Positions 32,964-41,801 of a stretch of DNA of 64,000 nucleotides are shown here, piece by piece. The notes under the pieces were generated by a model. The model was not told where the DNA came from. It worked only from the letters and a program-made list of their open reading frames with translations, and ran no database searches. The first letter of the stretch is position 1. Every line of letters begins with the position of its first letter. Source of the stretch: Roseateles puraquae (GTDB lineage Bacteria; Pseudomonadota; Gammaproteobacteria; Burkholderiales; Burkholderiaceae_C); contig NZ_NISI01000001.1 of NCBI RefSeq assembly GCF_002205845.1, positions 186,001 through 250,000 on the forward strand. Direction: 5' to 3'. Both the position numbers and the translations under genes were made by a program.

Positions 32964-32988
32964 CGCCCTGGGCTTTCCCCAGGGGGCG
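32964..32988. repeat. GC-rich inverted repeat in the divergent signalling promoter region
   Basis: CGCCCTGGG and CCCAGGGGGCG face each other around a CTTTC loop in the 126-base gap between the two divergent signalling operons. It could be an operator or a leader hairpin. No T-run follows on either strand, so it is not a terminator. Confidence 0.4.
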
Positions 32989-33045
32989 AAGGGCGCCGCG
33001 GTCGATGACGCAATCCCATAATCGGTATGACCTCCTGCACACCCT

Positions 33046-35370
33046 ATGCCGTCACGCCCGATCCCGCCTGGTCTCCTCTGGCTCGCCATGGCGGGTTTGG
33101 CGGCGCTGCTGGTGCTGCAGGTGCTGACCGGCGCCGGTGGCGCGGCCTGGGTGGCTGGCATGGTGATTAATGCCTTTCTCTGCGGCTTGACCGCCTGGGC
33201 GCTCTGGTCGCGCCCCCGCCGGTCCGAAGACACGGCGGCCAGCGACGGACCGGCGCCTGTCGCCCGAAACCACCTGCTGTTCCAGGTCAGCCACGAGATC
33301 CGCACCCCGATGAATGCCGTGCTGGGCATGACCCAGCTGGCCCTGCAAACGTCGCTCACCCCCGAGCAGCGCCAACTGCTGACGCAGGCCGATGCCAGCG
33401 CGCGCGCCTTGTTGGCACTGGTCGACGATGCGCTGGACGTCGCGCGCATCGAGGCGGGCCAGGCCCGGCTGGAGCCGCACCCCTTCCGGCTGGAGGACGT
33501 GGTCGCCCAGGCGCTGGACCAGGTCCGCCCGCTGCATGCCAAGCCCGGCGTTGCCCTCATCTGCGACTGGGCCGACGGCAGCCTGCTGGCAGGCCGCGGG
33601 CAATTGGTTGGCGACGCGCCTCGGCTCCTGCAACTGCTGGCCACCTTGTTGGCGCAGGCGCTGCGTTGCACCGCTTCGGGCCAGGTGTTGCTTCGACTGG
33701 CGGCCGACCCGACCGATGCCCAGGAGCGCGTGCCGCTGCGCATCACCGTGCAGGACACCGGCCCCGGACTCAGCACGCGCCAGCTGCAACGGCTGCGCGA
33801 GGGCGACACGCGCACCATGCCAGCGCCGGACCTCGGCGAGGCGGGCATCGGCCTGACGCTGGCCCGCCAGCTCACCGGCTTGCTGGGCGGCCGCCTCGAT
33901 GCCCAGAGCCAGCCGGGGCAAGGCAGCAGCTTCGAGGCACATGTCACGCTGGCCATCCAGCCCACGGGCGTCCCGCCGCCGCCATCGGCGGCCCAGCGCC
34001 TGCTGCTGGCCCAGCAGCCCGGTCCGGCGCGGGAAGCCACGCTGGCCACGCTGCGCCATCTGGGCCAGGGCGACGGTCTTGTCGCTTGCGTGCAGGCGCA
34101 CGACGTGCTCGATGCTGTCGCAGACGCCCAGCGGCAGGCCCAGCCCTTCGACTGGCTGCTGCTCGACTGGCGCCTGCCGGGCCCCGGCCCGACGGGTGCC
34201 GATCTCCTGGCTCTGTTGCGGCGGGACCACCCGGCCCTGCGCATCGCGGTACTCAGCAGCCCCGGCGCCGAGGGCGACCCCGGCGATGCCCGGGCCTTCG
34301 GCGCACGCGCCGTGCTGTCTCAGCCGGTCACACCCGGCGAGTTGCGGCGCTTGCTGGACGCCGTCAGCGGTGAGACGGCGTTCGCCCGCGCCGCGGGGGG
34401 TGATGCGGCATCGCTGACGGGCTTGCGGGTGCTGCTGGTGGAAGACCATCCGATGAACCAGGAAATCGCCGTCCGCATGCTCAGCGGGCGCGGTGCGGTG
34501 GTGGACGTGGCGAGCAACGGCCAGGCCGGGCTGGACCGCCTGCAGGCGCGAGGCCCCGGCGCCTACGACCTGGTGCTGATGGACCTGGAGATGCCGGTGC
34601 TGGACGGGCTGTCGGCCACGCGCCAGCTGCGCTCGATGCCGGGCTTTGCCGACCTGCCGGTACTGGCGATGACCGCCCACGTGCTGCCCGAAGAAAAGGC
34701 GCAGTGCCTGGCCGCCGGCATGCAGGGCCATATCGCCAAGCCGCTGAACGTGCGCCGGCTGGTTCACGAGTTGCAGCGTTACCGCCCCTCCCCGGCTGCC
34801 GTGGACGAAGGCCCGGTGCTGGAGGTCGAGCGAGGCCTGCGCCAGTTCGACGGCCAGGTGGCCTTGTATCGCCGGACGCTGCAGGGCTTTGCCGACCAAT
34901 ACGCCCCAGGAACAGGCCACTGGGCGGACTGGCTGGCCGGGCATGACTGGGCCGCGCTGCGCCGTGCCGCCCATACGCTGCAAGGGCTGGCCGCGACGAT
35001 CGGCGCGCGGCCGCTTCACGCCGCGGCGCTGGCGCTCGAGCAGGCAACGGCGGTGGCTGATCTCCCGCATGCCACCTCTCTGCTGGCGCGAACCCAGGCG
35101 GCGCTCGACCTGCTGCTGGCCGAAGTGCAGGCCGTGCTGTCGCGGGACCTCCCCGCGCCGGCCGCGCCCGTTGTCAGCGCCGGCGACGTGGCCGAGCTGC
35201 GCGACCTGCTGGCGCAAAGCGACAGCCGGGCGCTGGACTGGTGGCGGGCACACGGCGCGGGCAGTGGCCTGGCGCAGGAGGTGCAGCATCGGGTCTCGGC
35301 CGCCCTGGAGGCCCTCGACTTCGACGCCGCCGCCGCAGCCCTGGGCCCCGACCGGCAACCTGAACCATGA
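33046..35370 (+). CDS. Membrane hybrid kinase with altered N-box and pseudo-receiver
   Basis: A 774-residue protein: two membrane helices (about 9-28, 33-53) with almost no periplasmic loop, then HisKA with H83 ([11 protein letters not shown]). The HATPase has Gln204 (LLAQALRCT) where the Mg-binding N-box Asn should be, although G1 (VQDTGPGL) and G2 (GEAGIGLTLA) remain. A first receiver-like domain (about 330-440) keeps an Asp in LLLDWRLPG but lacks the acidic pair. A full receiver with D513 (LMDLEMPVLDG), an Hpt domain with H643 (AAHTLQG), and a C-terminal module shared with the next gene follow. The next gene overlaps its stop (ATGA). Confidence 0.88.
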   Translation: MPSRPIPPGLLWLAMAGLAALLVLQVLTGAGGAAWVAGMVINAFLCGLTAWALWSRPRRSEDTAASDGPAPVARNHLLFQVSHEIRTPMNAVLGMTQLALQTSLTPEQRQLLTQADASARALLALVDDALDVARIEAGQARLEPHPFRLEDVVAQALDQVRPLHAKPGVALICDWADGSLLAGRGQLVGDAPRLLQLLATLLAQALRCTASGQVLLRLAADPTDAQERVPLRITVQDTGPGLSTRQLQRLREGDTRTMPAPDLGEAGIGLTLARQLTGLLGGRLDAQSQPGQGSSFEAHVTLAIQPTGVPPPPSAAQRLLLAQQPGPAREATLATLRHLGQGDGLVACVQAHDVLDAVADAQRQAQPFDWLLLDWRLPGPGPTGADLLALLRRDHPALRIAVLSSPGAEGDPGDARAFGARAVLSQPVTPGELRRLLDAVSGETAFARAAGGDAASLTGLRVLLVEDHPMNQEIAVRMLSGRGAVVDVASNGQAGLDRLQARGPGAYDLVLMDLEMPVLDGLSATRQLRSMPGFADLPVLAMTAHVLPEEKAQCLAAGMQGHIAKPLNVRRLVHELQRYRPSPAAVDEGPVLEVERGLRQFDGQVALYRRTLQGFADQYAPGTGHWADWLAGHDWAALRRAAHTLQGLAATIGARPLHAAALALEQATAVADLPHATSLLARTQAALDLLLAEVQAVLSRDLPAPAAPVVSAGDVAELRDLLAQSDSRALDWWRAHGAGSGLAQEVQHRVSAALEALDFDAAAAALGPDRQPEP

Positions 35371-37388
35371 AGGGCCCCACCCTCGTCGTGCTGGGCCCCT
35401 TCGGCACGCGGTGGCTGTTCAAGGTCATCGTCGCGTCTGCCCTGATTGCCTGGGCCAGCGAAACGGCCCTCGGCGTCATCGAGCCGAGTGACCGCCTGGC
35501 CTATCCGCTGATTGCGGTGGCTTTCACGACCTTGGCGCTGCTGGTGTGGCGCCGGCCGCAGCAGCTCTTTCTCTGGCAACGCATCGGCGTAACGCTGGTG
35601 GGGCTGTACTTTGCGGTGAGCATGCTGGTGTTCACGATGAGACCGGACCCGGGGCCCGGCCCGTACACGCTGGCCAGCTTCGGCCCGTGGTCGATGGGGG
35701 GCACGCTGCTGCTGTTCACCACGTGGCGGGCGCGAGACGCGCTGTCGATCTCACTCGGGCTGCAATTCATCACCCTGGCGCCGCCCACCGGGCTGCGCTT
35801 CTCCGGCACGCCACCCCAATGGCTGCTGGACAGCTGGCCGCTGCTGGCCAACCTCGCGCTGTGCCAAGGCATGTTCTCGCTGGCGCTGTGGGGCTTGTCG
35901 CGTCAACTCGCGCGGCTCACCTCACTGGCGGCGGCGCCGCAGGGTCTCGCCACGGCAGACAGCCTCGTCGCGGCACGACTGGCGGAGCTGGAACGGTCGC
36001 GTGCGGCCGCCGAGGCTGCGTCCCGCGCCAAGTCCGACTTCCTTGCCAACATCGGCCATGAGATCCGCACACCGATGAACACGGTCCTGGGTGTGACGCG
36101 GCTGCTGTTGCAGGGCCGGGTGCAGAACGAGCAGCGAGCCCGGCTGCAGGAGGTGGCCAAGGCCGGTGAGTCGCTCGTGAAGATGATCGACGGCCTCCTC
36201 GACTTCGCCGACCTGGACGCCGGTCGGATGCAACTCAGCCAGGACCCCGTCCCCCTGGAGCCACTGCTGGCGCATGTGTTTGACGCCGTGCGCGCCGATG
36301 CCCAGGCCAAGCATCTGGCGCTGGACTTCGAACTCGGCTCGCCCGAGCTGCTCGGCCCGGCCGGCACGCGCCGGGGCGATGCGGTACGGCTCACGCAACT
36401 CGTGACGGAGCTGCTGACGAACGCCGTCAAGTTCACGCCGGCCGGCAGCGTGGTGCTGAACGCATCCATCGATGCCGCGGGCGGCTGGGTGCTGACGGTG
36501 CGAGACAGCGGCATGGGCCTGAGCCGGGAGCAACTGGCACGCCTGTTCACGCCGTTCGCGCAGGCCGATGCCGGCGCCACCCGCCGCTTCGGCGGCACCG
36601 GCCTCGGGCTGGCCATCTGCCGCGCGCTGGCCGAGCGCATGGGCGGCAGCCTCACGGCGCGCAGCGTACCGGGCACCGGCAGCGAATTCATCCTGAGCCT
36701 GCCGCCCGCGCCCTGCCCCGGCATCAAGGCGCCCAGCCCGCAGGCGCCGGCCCGGCTGATGCTGGTGCAAGCACCCCACGCCGATGGTCATCAGAGCCTG
36801 GTCACGCTGCTGAAGGCCATGGCCCCTGAGGCCCGGGTCGAGATCGTCAGCCAGGGCCGGCAGGCCTTCAACCGGCTCACGGCCGCCGCGCCGGCGCAGG
36901 CCTGCGACCTGCTCATCGTCGACTGGGTGCTGCCCGACATGGAGGGCGGCGAGCTGCTCGCTCAGCTGGCAGCGCAGGGCCCGGCGCCGGCCCGGCGCGT
37001 GGTCCTGCTGAGTGCCTTCGACACACAGGTGCTGCGAGACCGTGCCCTGCGCCAGGGTGCGCAGACCTTGTGTGCCAAGCCCCTGCTGCCCCACGCCCTG
37101 CGCCGCCTGCTCGACCTCGACCGCCCGCTGCCTGCGGACCTGACCGCCGGCACACCGCCCACCGCCCGCGCCGCCGCGAGCGGCGCCGTCGACACCGCCA
37201 CGCTGATCCGCCAGCTCGACCACCTCCTTGGCGAGGCCGACAGCCACGCCTTGACGCTGTGGGAGCAGCACGAGGCAGCCCTCCTCGAAGCCTTGCCGTT
37301 GACCCAGGCCAGGGCCCTGGCGGGGGCCATGCAACGATTCGAGTTCGACGCAGCCCAGGCTGCGCTCCGGGGAGGAACCCCGCCATGA
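35367..37388 (+). CDS. Membrane hybrid histidine kinase with C-terminal receiver
   Basis: A 673-residue protein. About six hydrophobic helices occupy residues 15-195 with short loops, suggesting sensing within the membrane. A coiled linker leads to HisKA with H231 ([11 protein letters not shown]), a HATPase with intact N-box (LLTNAVKFTPAG), G1 (RDSGMGLS) and G2 (GTGLGLAIC), and a receiver with D519 (LIVDWVLPDMEGG). This receiver also starts without the usual acidic pair (LMLVQAPHADG). The last 55 residues repeat the terminal module of the previous kinase. It overlaps both neighbours by four bases (ATGA). Confidence 0.9.
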   Translation: MKGPTLVVLGPFGTRWLFKVIVASALIAWASETALGVIEPSDRLAYPLIAVAFTTLALLVWRRPQQLFLWQRIGVTLVGLYFAVSMLVFTMRPDPGPGPYTLASFGPWSMGGTLLLFTTWRARDALSISLGLQFITLAPPTGLRFSGTPPQWLLDSWPLLANLALCQGMFSLALWGLSRQLARLTSLAAAPQGLATADSLVAARLAELERSRAAAEAASRAKSDFLANIGHEIRTPMNTVLGVTRLLLQGRVQNEQRARLQEVAKAGESLVKMIDGLLDFADLDAGRMQLSQDPVPLEPLLAHVFDAVRADAQAKHLALDFELGSPELLGPAGTRRGDAVRLTQLVTELLTNAVKFTPAGSVVLNASIDAAGGWVLTVRDSGMGLSREQLARLFTPFAQADAGATRRFGGTGLGLAICRALAERMGGSLTARSVPGTGSEFILSLPPAPCPGIKAPSPQAPARLMLVQAPHADGHQSLVTLLKAMAPEARVEIVSQGRQAFNRLTAAAPAQACDLLIVDWVLPDMEGGELLAQLAAQGPAPARRVVLLSAFDTQVLRDRALRQGAQTLCAKPLLPHALRRLLDLDRPLPADLTAGTPPTARAAASGAVDTATLIRQLDHLLGEADSHALTLWEQHEAALLEALPLTQARALAGAMQRFEFDAAQAALRGGTPP

Positions 37389-38503
37389 ACACCCTGCCAG
37401 CCAGCCTCAACCCCATCCCCGGCGCCCATCTGGCCACTGTGCTGGTGGTGGACGACACGCCGGCCAACCTGACCCTGCTTGCCCAGGTGCTCAAGCCGGA
37501 CTTCCGGGTGCAGCTCGCCGTCAGCGGCGCCAAGGCGCTGGAGCTGTGCCGCCGCCAGCCGCCGGACCTGATCGTGCTCGACGTGATGATGCCGGAGATG
37601 GATGGCTACGAAGTCTGCCGCCGCCTGAAAGCCGATCCGGCCACGCGCCGCGTGCCCGTCATCTTCCTGACCGCGCTGACCCGCCCCGAAGACGAAGGTG
37701 CCGGTTTCGAGGCCGGCGGCGCGGACTTCATCCACAAGCCCTTCCACCCGGCGACGGTGCGCGCCCGGGTGCGCACGCATCTGCAGCTCAAGCTTGCGGA
37801 AGACCAGCTGCTGCGCCACAACGCCGCGCTCAGCACCGAACTCGACGCACGCCGCCGCGAAGTGGAACGGCTGCGGGACACGACGCTGTTCGTCATGGTC
37901 GGCCTGGCCGAATTCCGGGATGCCGACACCGGCAACCACATCCAGCGCACCCAGGAATACGTGCGCACGCTGGCGCGCTGGATCGCGGCCCAGCCCGACG
38001 GGCCGGCTGACCTGACCGAGTACGCCATCGACGAGCTCGCCAAGGCAGCGCCGCTGCATGACATCGGCAAGGTCGCCATCCCCGACGGCATCCTCCTCAA
38101 GCCGGGCAAGCTCTCCGCCGACGAATGGCAGGTCATGAAGACCCACGCCGAGCATGGCGCCGACCTGCTGCAGCGCGCGGTCGACCGCCTGGGCGACGAC
38201 GCCGGCCTGATGCTCACCTACGGCCGGCAAATTGCCCGCCATCACCACGAGAAATGGGACGGCAGCGGCTACCCGGATGGCCTCGCCGGCGAAGCCATCC
38301 CCCTGGCCGCACGCCTGATGGCCGTGGCCGACGTCTACGACGCCCTGATCAGCGCGCGGCCCTACAAGAAGGCGATGACGCACGAGGAGGCGCTGGCCTT
38401 CATCCGCGAGGGCTCGGGCAGCCATTTCGACCCGCATGTCGTGCAGGCCCTGGAGGCCTGCCTCGACGAGGTGCGTGCCATCGCCGCACGTTGGGCCGAC
38501 TGA
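37385..38503 (+). CDS. Response regulator with HD-GYP c-di-GMP phosphodiesterase domain
   Basis: A 372-residue two-domain regulator: receiver (about 15-135) with D66 (IVLDVMMPEMDGYE) and Lys in IHKPFHP, a short coiled linker, and an HD-GYP domain (about 165-365). The latter has H225-D226 (LHDIGKVAIPD), HHHEKWDGSGYP and ARLMAVADVYDAL, all metal- and substrate-site motifs of active c-di-GMP phosphodiesterases. It is last in a plus-strand operon with two hybrid kinases, each junction an ATGA overlap. It is the only recognisable output enzyme of the cluster. Confidence 0.93.
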   Translation: MNTLPASLNPIPGAHLATVLVVDDTPANLTLLAQVLKPDFRVQLAVSGAKALELCRRQPPDLIVLDVMMPEMDGYEVCRRLKADPATRRVPVIFLTALTRPEDEGAGFEAGGADFIHKPFHPATVRARVRTHLQLKLAEDQLLRHNAALSTELDARRREVERLRDTTLFVMVGLAEFRDADTGNHIQRTQEYVRTLARWIAAQPDGPADLTEYAIDELAKAAPLHDIGKVAIPDGILLKPGKLSADEWQVMKTHAEHGADLLQRAVDRLGDDAGLMLTYGRQIARHHHEKWDGSGYPDGLAGEAIPLAARLMAVADVYDALISARPYKKAMTHEEALAFIREGSGSHFDPHVVQALEACLDEVRAIAARWAD

Positions 38504-38526
38504 GCCCGCCGATAATCCCGGCCGCT

Positions 38527-39267
38527 ATGCAGTCCGGCGCCATCCTCAACATCTCCTGCTACCTCTTCGTCTCGCTGGCCGACACCCATGCCCTGCGCGA
38601 GCGCCTTCACACCCGCGCCGAGGCCCTGGGGCTGAAAGGCACGGTGCTGCTGGCGGAGGAAGGCATCAACCTCTTCCTGGCCGGGCCCGCGCCCGCCGTG
38701 CGCACCTGGGTCGACGAACTCCGCGCCGACGCGCGCTTCGCCAGCCTCACTCCCAAGGAAAGCTGGAGCGACAGCCAGCCGTTCCAGCGCCTGAAGGTCA
38801 AGGTGAAGCACGAGATCATCCGCATGAACCGCCCCACCGTGCGGCCGGATCAGGCGCCCCGCGCCCCCGCGCTGCCGCCGGCCACGCTGGCCCGCTGGCT
38901 CGACCAGGGGCATGACGACGAAGGCCGCGAGGTAGTCATGCTCGACACCCGCAACGGCTTCGAGGTGGACCACGGCGCCTTCGATGGCGCGATCGACTGG
39001 CGGCTGCACAAGTTCAGTGATTTCCCCGAGGCGCTGGCCGCGCATCGCGAGGAACTCCTCGGCAAGACCGTCGTGAGCTACTGCACCGGCGGCATCCGCT
39101 GCGAAAAGGCCGCCATGGTGCTGGAGGCTGAGGGGCTGCACGCCTGGCAGCTGGATGGCGGCATCCTGAAGTACTTCGAGGACACCGGCGGCAAGCACTA
39201 CCACGGCGGCTGCTTCGTCTTTGACGAGCGCGAGTCGCTCGCCCCCGACCTCCGCCCGGTCTCGTGA
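38527..39267 (+). CDS. trhO: tRNA uridine-34 hydroxylase (rhodanese family)
   Basis: TrhO (YceA) makes 5-hydroxyuridine at wobble position 34 of certain tRNAs using oxygen. The 246-residue protein has the family N-terminal domain (GLKGTVLLAEEGINLFLAG) and a rhodanese domain (about 125-225) with catalytic Cys186 in SYCTGGIRCEKA. The C-terminal HGGCFVFDER is also typical. GATAAT a short distance upstream could be its -10 box. The next gene's GTG overlaps its stop. Confidence 0.92.
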   Translation: MQSGAILNISCYLFVSLADTHALRERLHTRAEALGLKGTVLLAEEGINLFLAGPAPAVRTWVDELRADARFASLTPKESWSDSQPFQRLKVKVKHEIIRMNRPTVRPDQAPRAPALPPATLARWLDQGHDDEGREVVMLDTRNGFEVDHGAFDGAIDWRLHKFSDFPEALAAHREELLGKTVVSYCTGGIRCEKAAMVLEAEGLHAWQLDGGILKYFEDTGGKHYHGGCFVFDERESLAPDLRPVS

Positions 39268-40220
39268 GAGAGCGTCTCGGCGAACTGCTGCTGAAGGCGG
39301 CCGGCATCCTGCTGATGCTGGCGGCGCTGGCCTTCGCCGTCGCGAAGGCGCCCGACCGTTCGCTGGAAAGCCTGGTGCCGCGCTGGGCCCTGCCGCCTTC
39401 GGACTTCGTCGAACTGGACGGTCAGCTGGTGCACTACCGCGACCAGGGCCCCAGCGGCGATCCGATTCCCCTCGTGCTGATCCATGGCACCAGCGCCAGC
39501 CTGCACACCTGGGAGGGCTGGGCCACCGAACTGAGTGCCACGCGCCGCGTCATCAGCTTCGACCTGCCGGGCTTCGGCTTGACCGGCCCCAACGCCGAGG
39601 GCGACTACCGCGCCACGCGCTACGTCGCCTTCGTGCGCCAATTGCTCGCACGGCTGGGCGTGGGCCGGGCCATCGTCGTGGGCAATTCCCTGGGTGGCGA
39701 GATCGCCTGGCAGCTGGCACTGGCGGACCCGGCCCATGTCGCCGGCCTGGTGTTGATCGACGCGGCCGGCTTCGATTTCGTGCCCGAGTCCGTGCCGCTG
39801 GGCTTTCGCGTGGCCCGCTGGCCCGTGGTGCGCGAGGCCATGCGTTGGGTGCTGCCCCGCCGCGCGATCGAGAACAGCGTGATCGACGTCTATGGCGACC
39901 CCAGCCGCGTGACCGCCGCGCTGGTCGATCGGTATTACGAACTGGCGTTGCGCGAAGGCAACCGGGTGGCCCTCATGCAGCGCATGGACCAGATGACGCC
40001 CGGGCCGGTCGAGCGACTGGCCGACATCAAGGTCCCGACGCTCATCCTCTGGGGCGGCCGGGACCGCCTCATCCCGCCGCGCTGGGGCCAGGCCTTCGAG
40101 AAAGGCATACCCGGCAGCCAATTGGTGGTTTTCCCCAAGCTCGGCCACGTGCCGCAGGAGGAAGACCCGGCTGCTACCCTTGCGGCCTTGCGCGACTGGC
40201 TACCTCGAGTCCAGCCCTGA
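39264..40220 (+). CDS. Membrane-anchored alpha/beta-fold hydrolase
   Basis: A 318-residue hydrolase with an N-terminal helix (about 8-27) that is a signal anchor. Fold motifs are the oxyanion region LVLIHGTSAS, nucleophile Ser in VVGNSLGGE, acid Asp in WGGRDRLIPP and His in LGHVPQEE. The substrate cannot be told; esterase, lipase or C-C hydrolase are all possible. It starts with GTG overlapping the trhO stop (GTGA) and is followed by an amino-acid ABC operon after 20 bases. Confidence 0.86.
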   Translation: MRERLGELLLKAAGILLMLAALAFAVAKAPDRSLESLVPRWALPPSDFVELDGQLVHYRDQGPSGDPIPLVLIHGTSASLHTWEGWATELSATRRVISFDLPGFGLTGPNAEGDYRATRYVAFVRQLLARLGVGRAIVVGNSLGGEIAWQLALADPAHVAGLVLIDAAGFDFVPESVPLGFRVARWPVVREAMRWVLPRRAIENSVIDVYGDPSRVTAALVDRYYELALREGNRVALMQRMDQMTPGPVERLADIKVPTLILWGGRDRLIPPRWGQAFEKGIPGSQLVVFPKLGHVPQEEDPAATLAALRDWLPRVQP

Positions 40221-40240
40221 TCCCCACGAAGGACCTCTCC

Positions 40241-41026
40241 ATGAAGACCCGTCTCCTTGCCCTGGCCCTGCTGGCCGCCGCGTCGCTGGCCCATGCCCAG
40301 GCCCCCGAATGGAAAAAGCTGCGCATCGGCGTCGAGGGCGCCTACCCGCCCTTCTCCGAAATCGGCCCGGACGGCAAGCTCAAGGGCTTCGAGATCGAAC
40401 TGCTGCAGGCCTACTGTGCCGAGATGAAGGCGCAATGCACGTTGGTGCAGCAGGACTTCGACGGCCTCATCCCGGCGCTGCAATCGCGCAAGGTGGATGC
40501 CATCTTCGCGAGCGTGTCCATCACCGAGGAGCGCCAGAAGGTCATCGCCTTCTCCAAGCCCTACTACAACACGCCGGCCCGACTGATCGCCAAGGCGGGT
40601 GTCAAGCTGGAGCCCACGGCTGCCGGCTTGAAGGGCAAGAAGATCGGCGTGCAGCGCGGCACCACGCACGAGACCTACGCCACCAAGACCTTCACCCAGA
40701 GCGAGATCGTGCGCTACGCCAGCCAGGACCAGGTCTTCCTCGACCTGAAGAGTGGCCGCATCGACGCCACGCTGATGGACTCGCCCGCGGGTGACTTCGG
40801 CTTCCTGAAGAAGCCCGAGGGCAAGGGCTTTGCCTTCTCGGGCGCGGCCATCCTGGACGACAAGATCTTTGGCGTCGGCACCGGCGTGGGCATGCGCAAG
40901 GCCGATGAGGCCACGCTCGCCAAGAAGTTCAACGCGGCCATCGACGCGGTGCAGGCCAACGGCACCTTCAAGAAGCTGGCCGACAAGTACTTCGACTACG
41001 ACATCGCCCCGCGCACCAAGCAGTGA
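40241..41026 (+). CDS. Basic amino-acid ABC transporter, periplasmic binding protein
   Basis: A 261-residue type II binding protein with a Sec signal peptide (1-19, ending AHA-Q). Family motifs include LRIGVEGAYPPFSEIGPDG, GFEIELLQAYCAEM and DGLIPALQSRKVDAIFASVSITEERQ, which place it with ArgT/HisJ/AotJ lysine-arginine-ornithine binders. It heads an operon in the order binding protein, two permeases, M14 protein, ATPase, the same as Pseudomonas aotJQMOP. A terminator-like hairpin follows the stop, which would let this gene be expressed more than the permeases. Confidence 0.92.
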   Translation: MKTRLLALALLAAASLAHAQAPEWKKLRIGVEGAYPPFSEIGPDGKLKGFEIELLQAYCAEMKAQCTLVQQDFDGLIPALQSRKVDAIFASVSITEERQKVIAFSKPYYNTPARLIAKAGVKLEPTAAGLKGKKIGVQRGTTHETYATKTFTQSEIVRYASQDQVFLDLKSGRIDATLMDSPAGDFGFLKKPEGKGFAFSGAAILDDKIFGVGTGVGMRKADEATLAKKFNAAIDAVQANGTFKKLADKYFDYDIAPRTKQ

Positions 41027-41037
41027 GGCACCCCGGC

Positions 41038-41076
41038 GTGGGCTGCGTGAGCAGTCCGCGCCCCACTCGCGTTTTT
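41038..41076 (+). terminator. Attenuator-type hairpin after the binding-protein gene
   Basis: GTGGGCTGCG (41038-41047) pairs with CGCGCCCCAC (41057-41066) with one mismatch and one G-T pair, loop of nine, and five T bases at 41072-41076. The next gene starts at 41078. The gap between hairpin and T-run suggests a partial terminator or mRNA-stabilising stem, as in other binding-protein operons. Confidence 0.5.
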
Positions 41077-41077
41077 C

Positions 41078-41770
41078 ATGTTGCTGCACGGATTCCTCCC
41101 CAGCCTGCTCGAAGGCGCCGCCGTGACGCTCGGCGTGGCCCTGTCGTCGCTGCTCATCGCCGCACTGCTCGGACTGCTGGGTGCCCTGGCCAAGCTGTCA
41201 CGCTCGCGCATCGCCCAGGCGATTGCGGGCCTGTACACCACGCTCATCCGCGGCGTGCCCGACCTCGTGCTGATGCTGCTGGTGTTCTACGGCGGGCAGA
41301 TCGCCATCAACACGGTGGCGCCAATGCTCGGCCATGAGGACTACATCGACATCGACCCCTTTGTGGCCGGCTCGCTGACCATCGGCTTCATCTTCGGCGC
41401 CTACCTGACCGAGTCCTTCCGCGGCGCCTTTCTGGCGGTGCCAGCCGGGCAGCGCGAGGCGGGCCTGGCCTTCGGCATGAGCCCGGCCCGCGTGCTGTGG
41501 CGCATCACGCTGCCGCAGATGCTGCGCCATGCGCTGCCGGGCATCTCCAACAACTGGCTGGTGCTGATCAAGAGCACGGCCATCGTCTCCATCATCGGCC
41601 TGTCGGACCTGATGACGCGCGGCCAGCAGGCCGCCGGCACCACGCGCGAGCCCTTCAGCTTCTATCTGGCGGTGGCCGTCATCTACCTGGTCTTCACCAG
41701 CGTGTCGGAGCTGGCCTTCAGCTGGGCACAAAAGCGCCTGGCCATCGGCGTGAAGGAGGGGCGGCTGTGA
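41078..41770 (+). CDS. Basic amino-acid ABC transporter permease (HisQ/AotQ type)
   Basis: A 230-residue inner-membrane permease of the polar amino-acid family. About five membrane helices are visible. The N-terminal LLHGFLPSLLEGAAVTLGVALSS is typical, and the EAA loop reads GQREAGLAFGMSPARVLWRITLPQML (written in two parts in the protein, about residues 125-150). ATG follows a hairpin; no strong ribosome site is seen. It forms a heterodimer with the next permease by family precedent. Confidence 0.92.
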   Translation: MLLHGFLPSLLEGAAVTLGVALSSLLIAALLGLLGALAKLSRSRIAQAIAGLYTTLIRGVPDLVLMLLVFYGGQIAINTVAPMLGHEDYIDIDPFVAGSLTIGFIFGAYLTESFRGAFLAVPAGQREAGLAFGMSPARVLWRITLPQMLRHALPGISNNWLVLIKSTAIVSIIGLSDLMTRGQQAAGTTREPFSFYLAVAVIYLVFTSVSELAFSWAQKRLAIGVKEGRL

Positions 41771-41801
41771 GCCCCCATCGACAAGACACTGGGGCCGCGT
41801 G

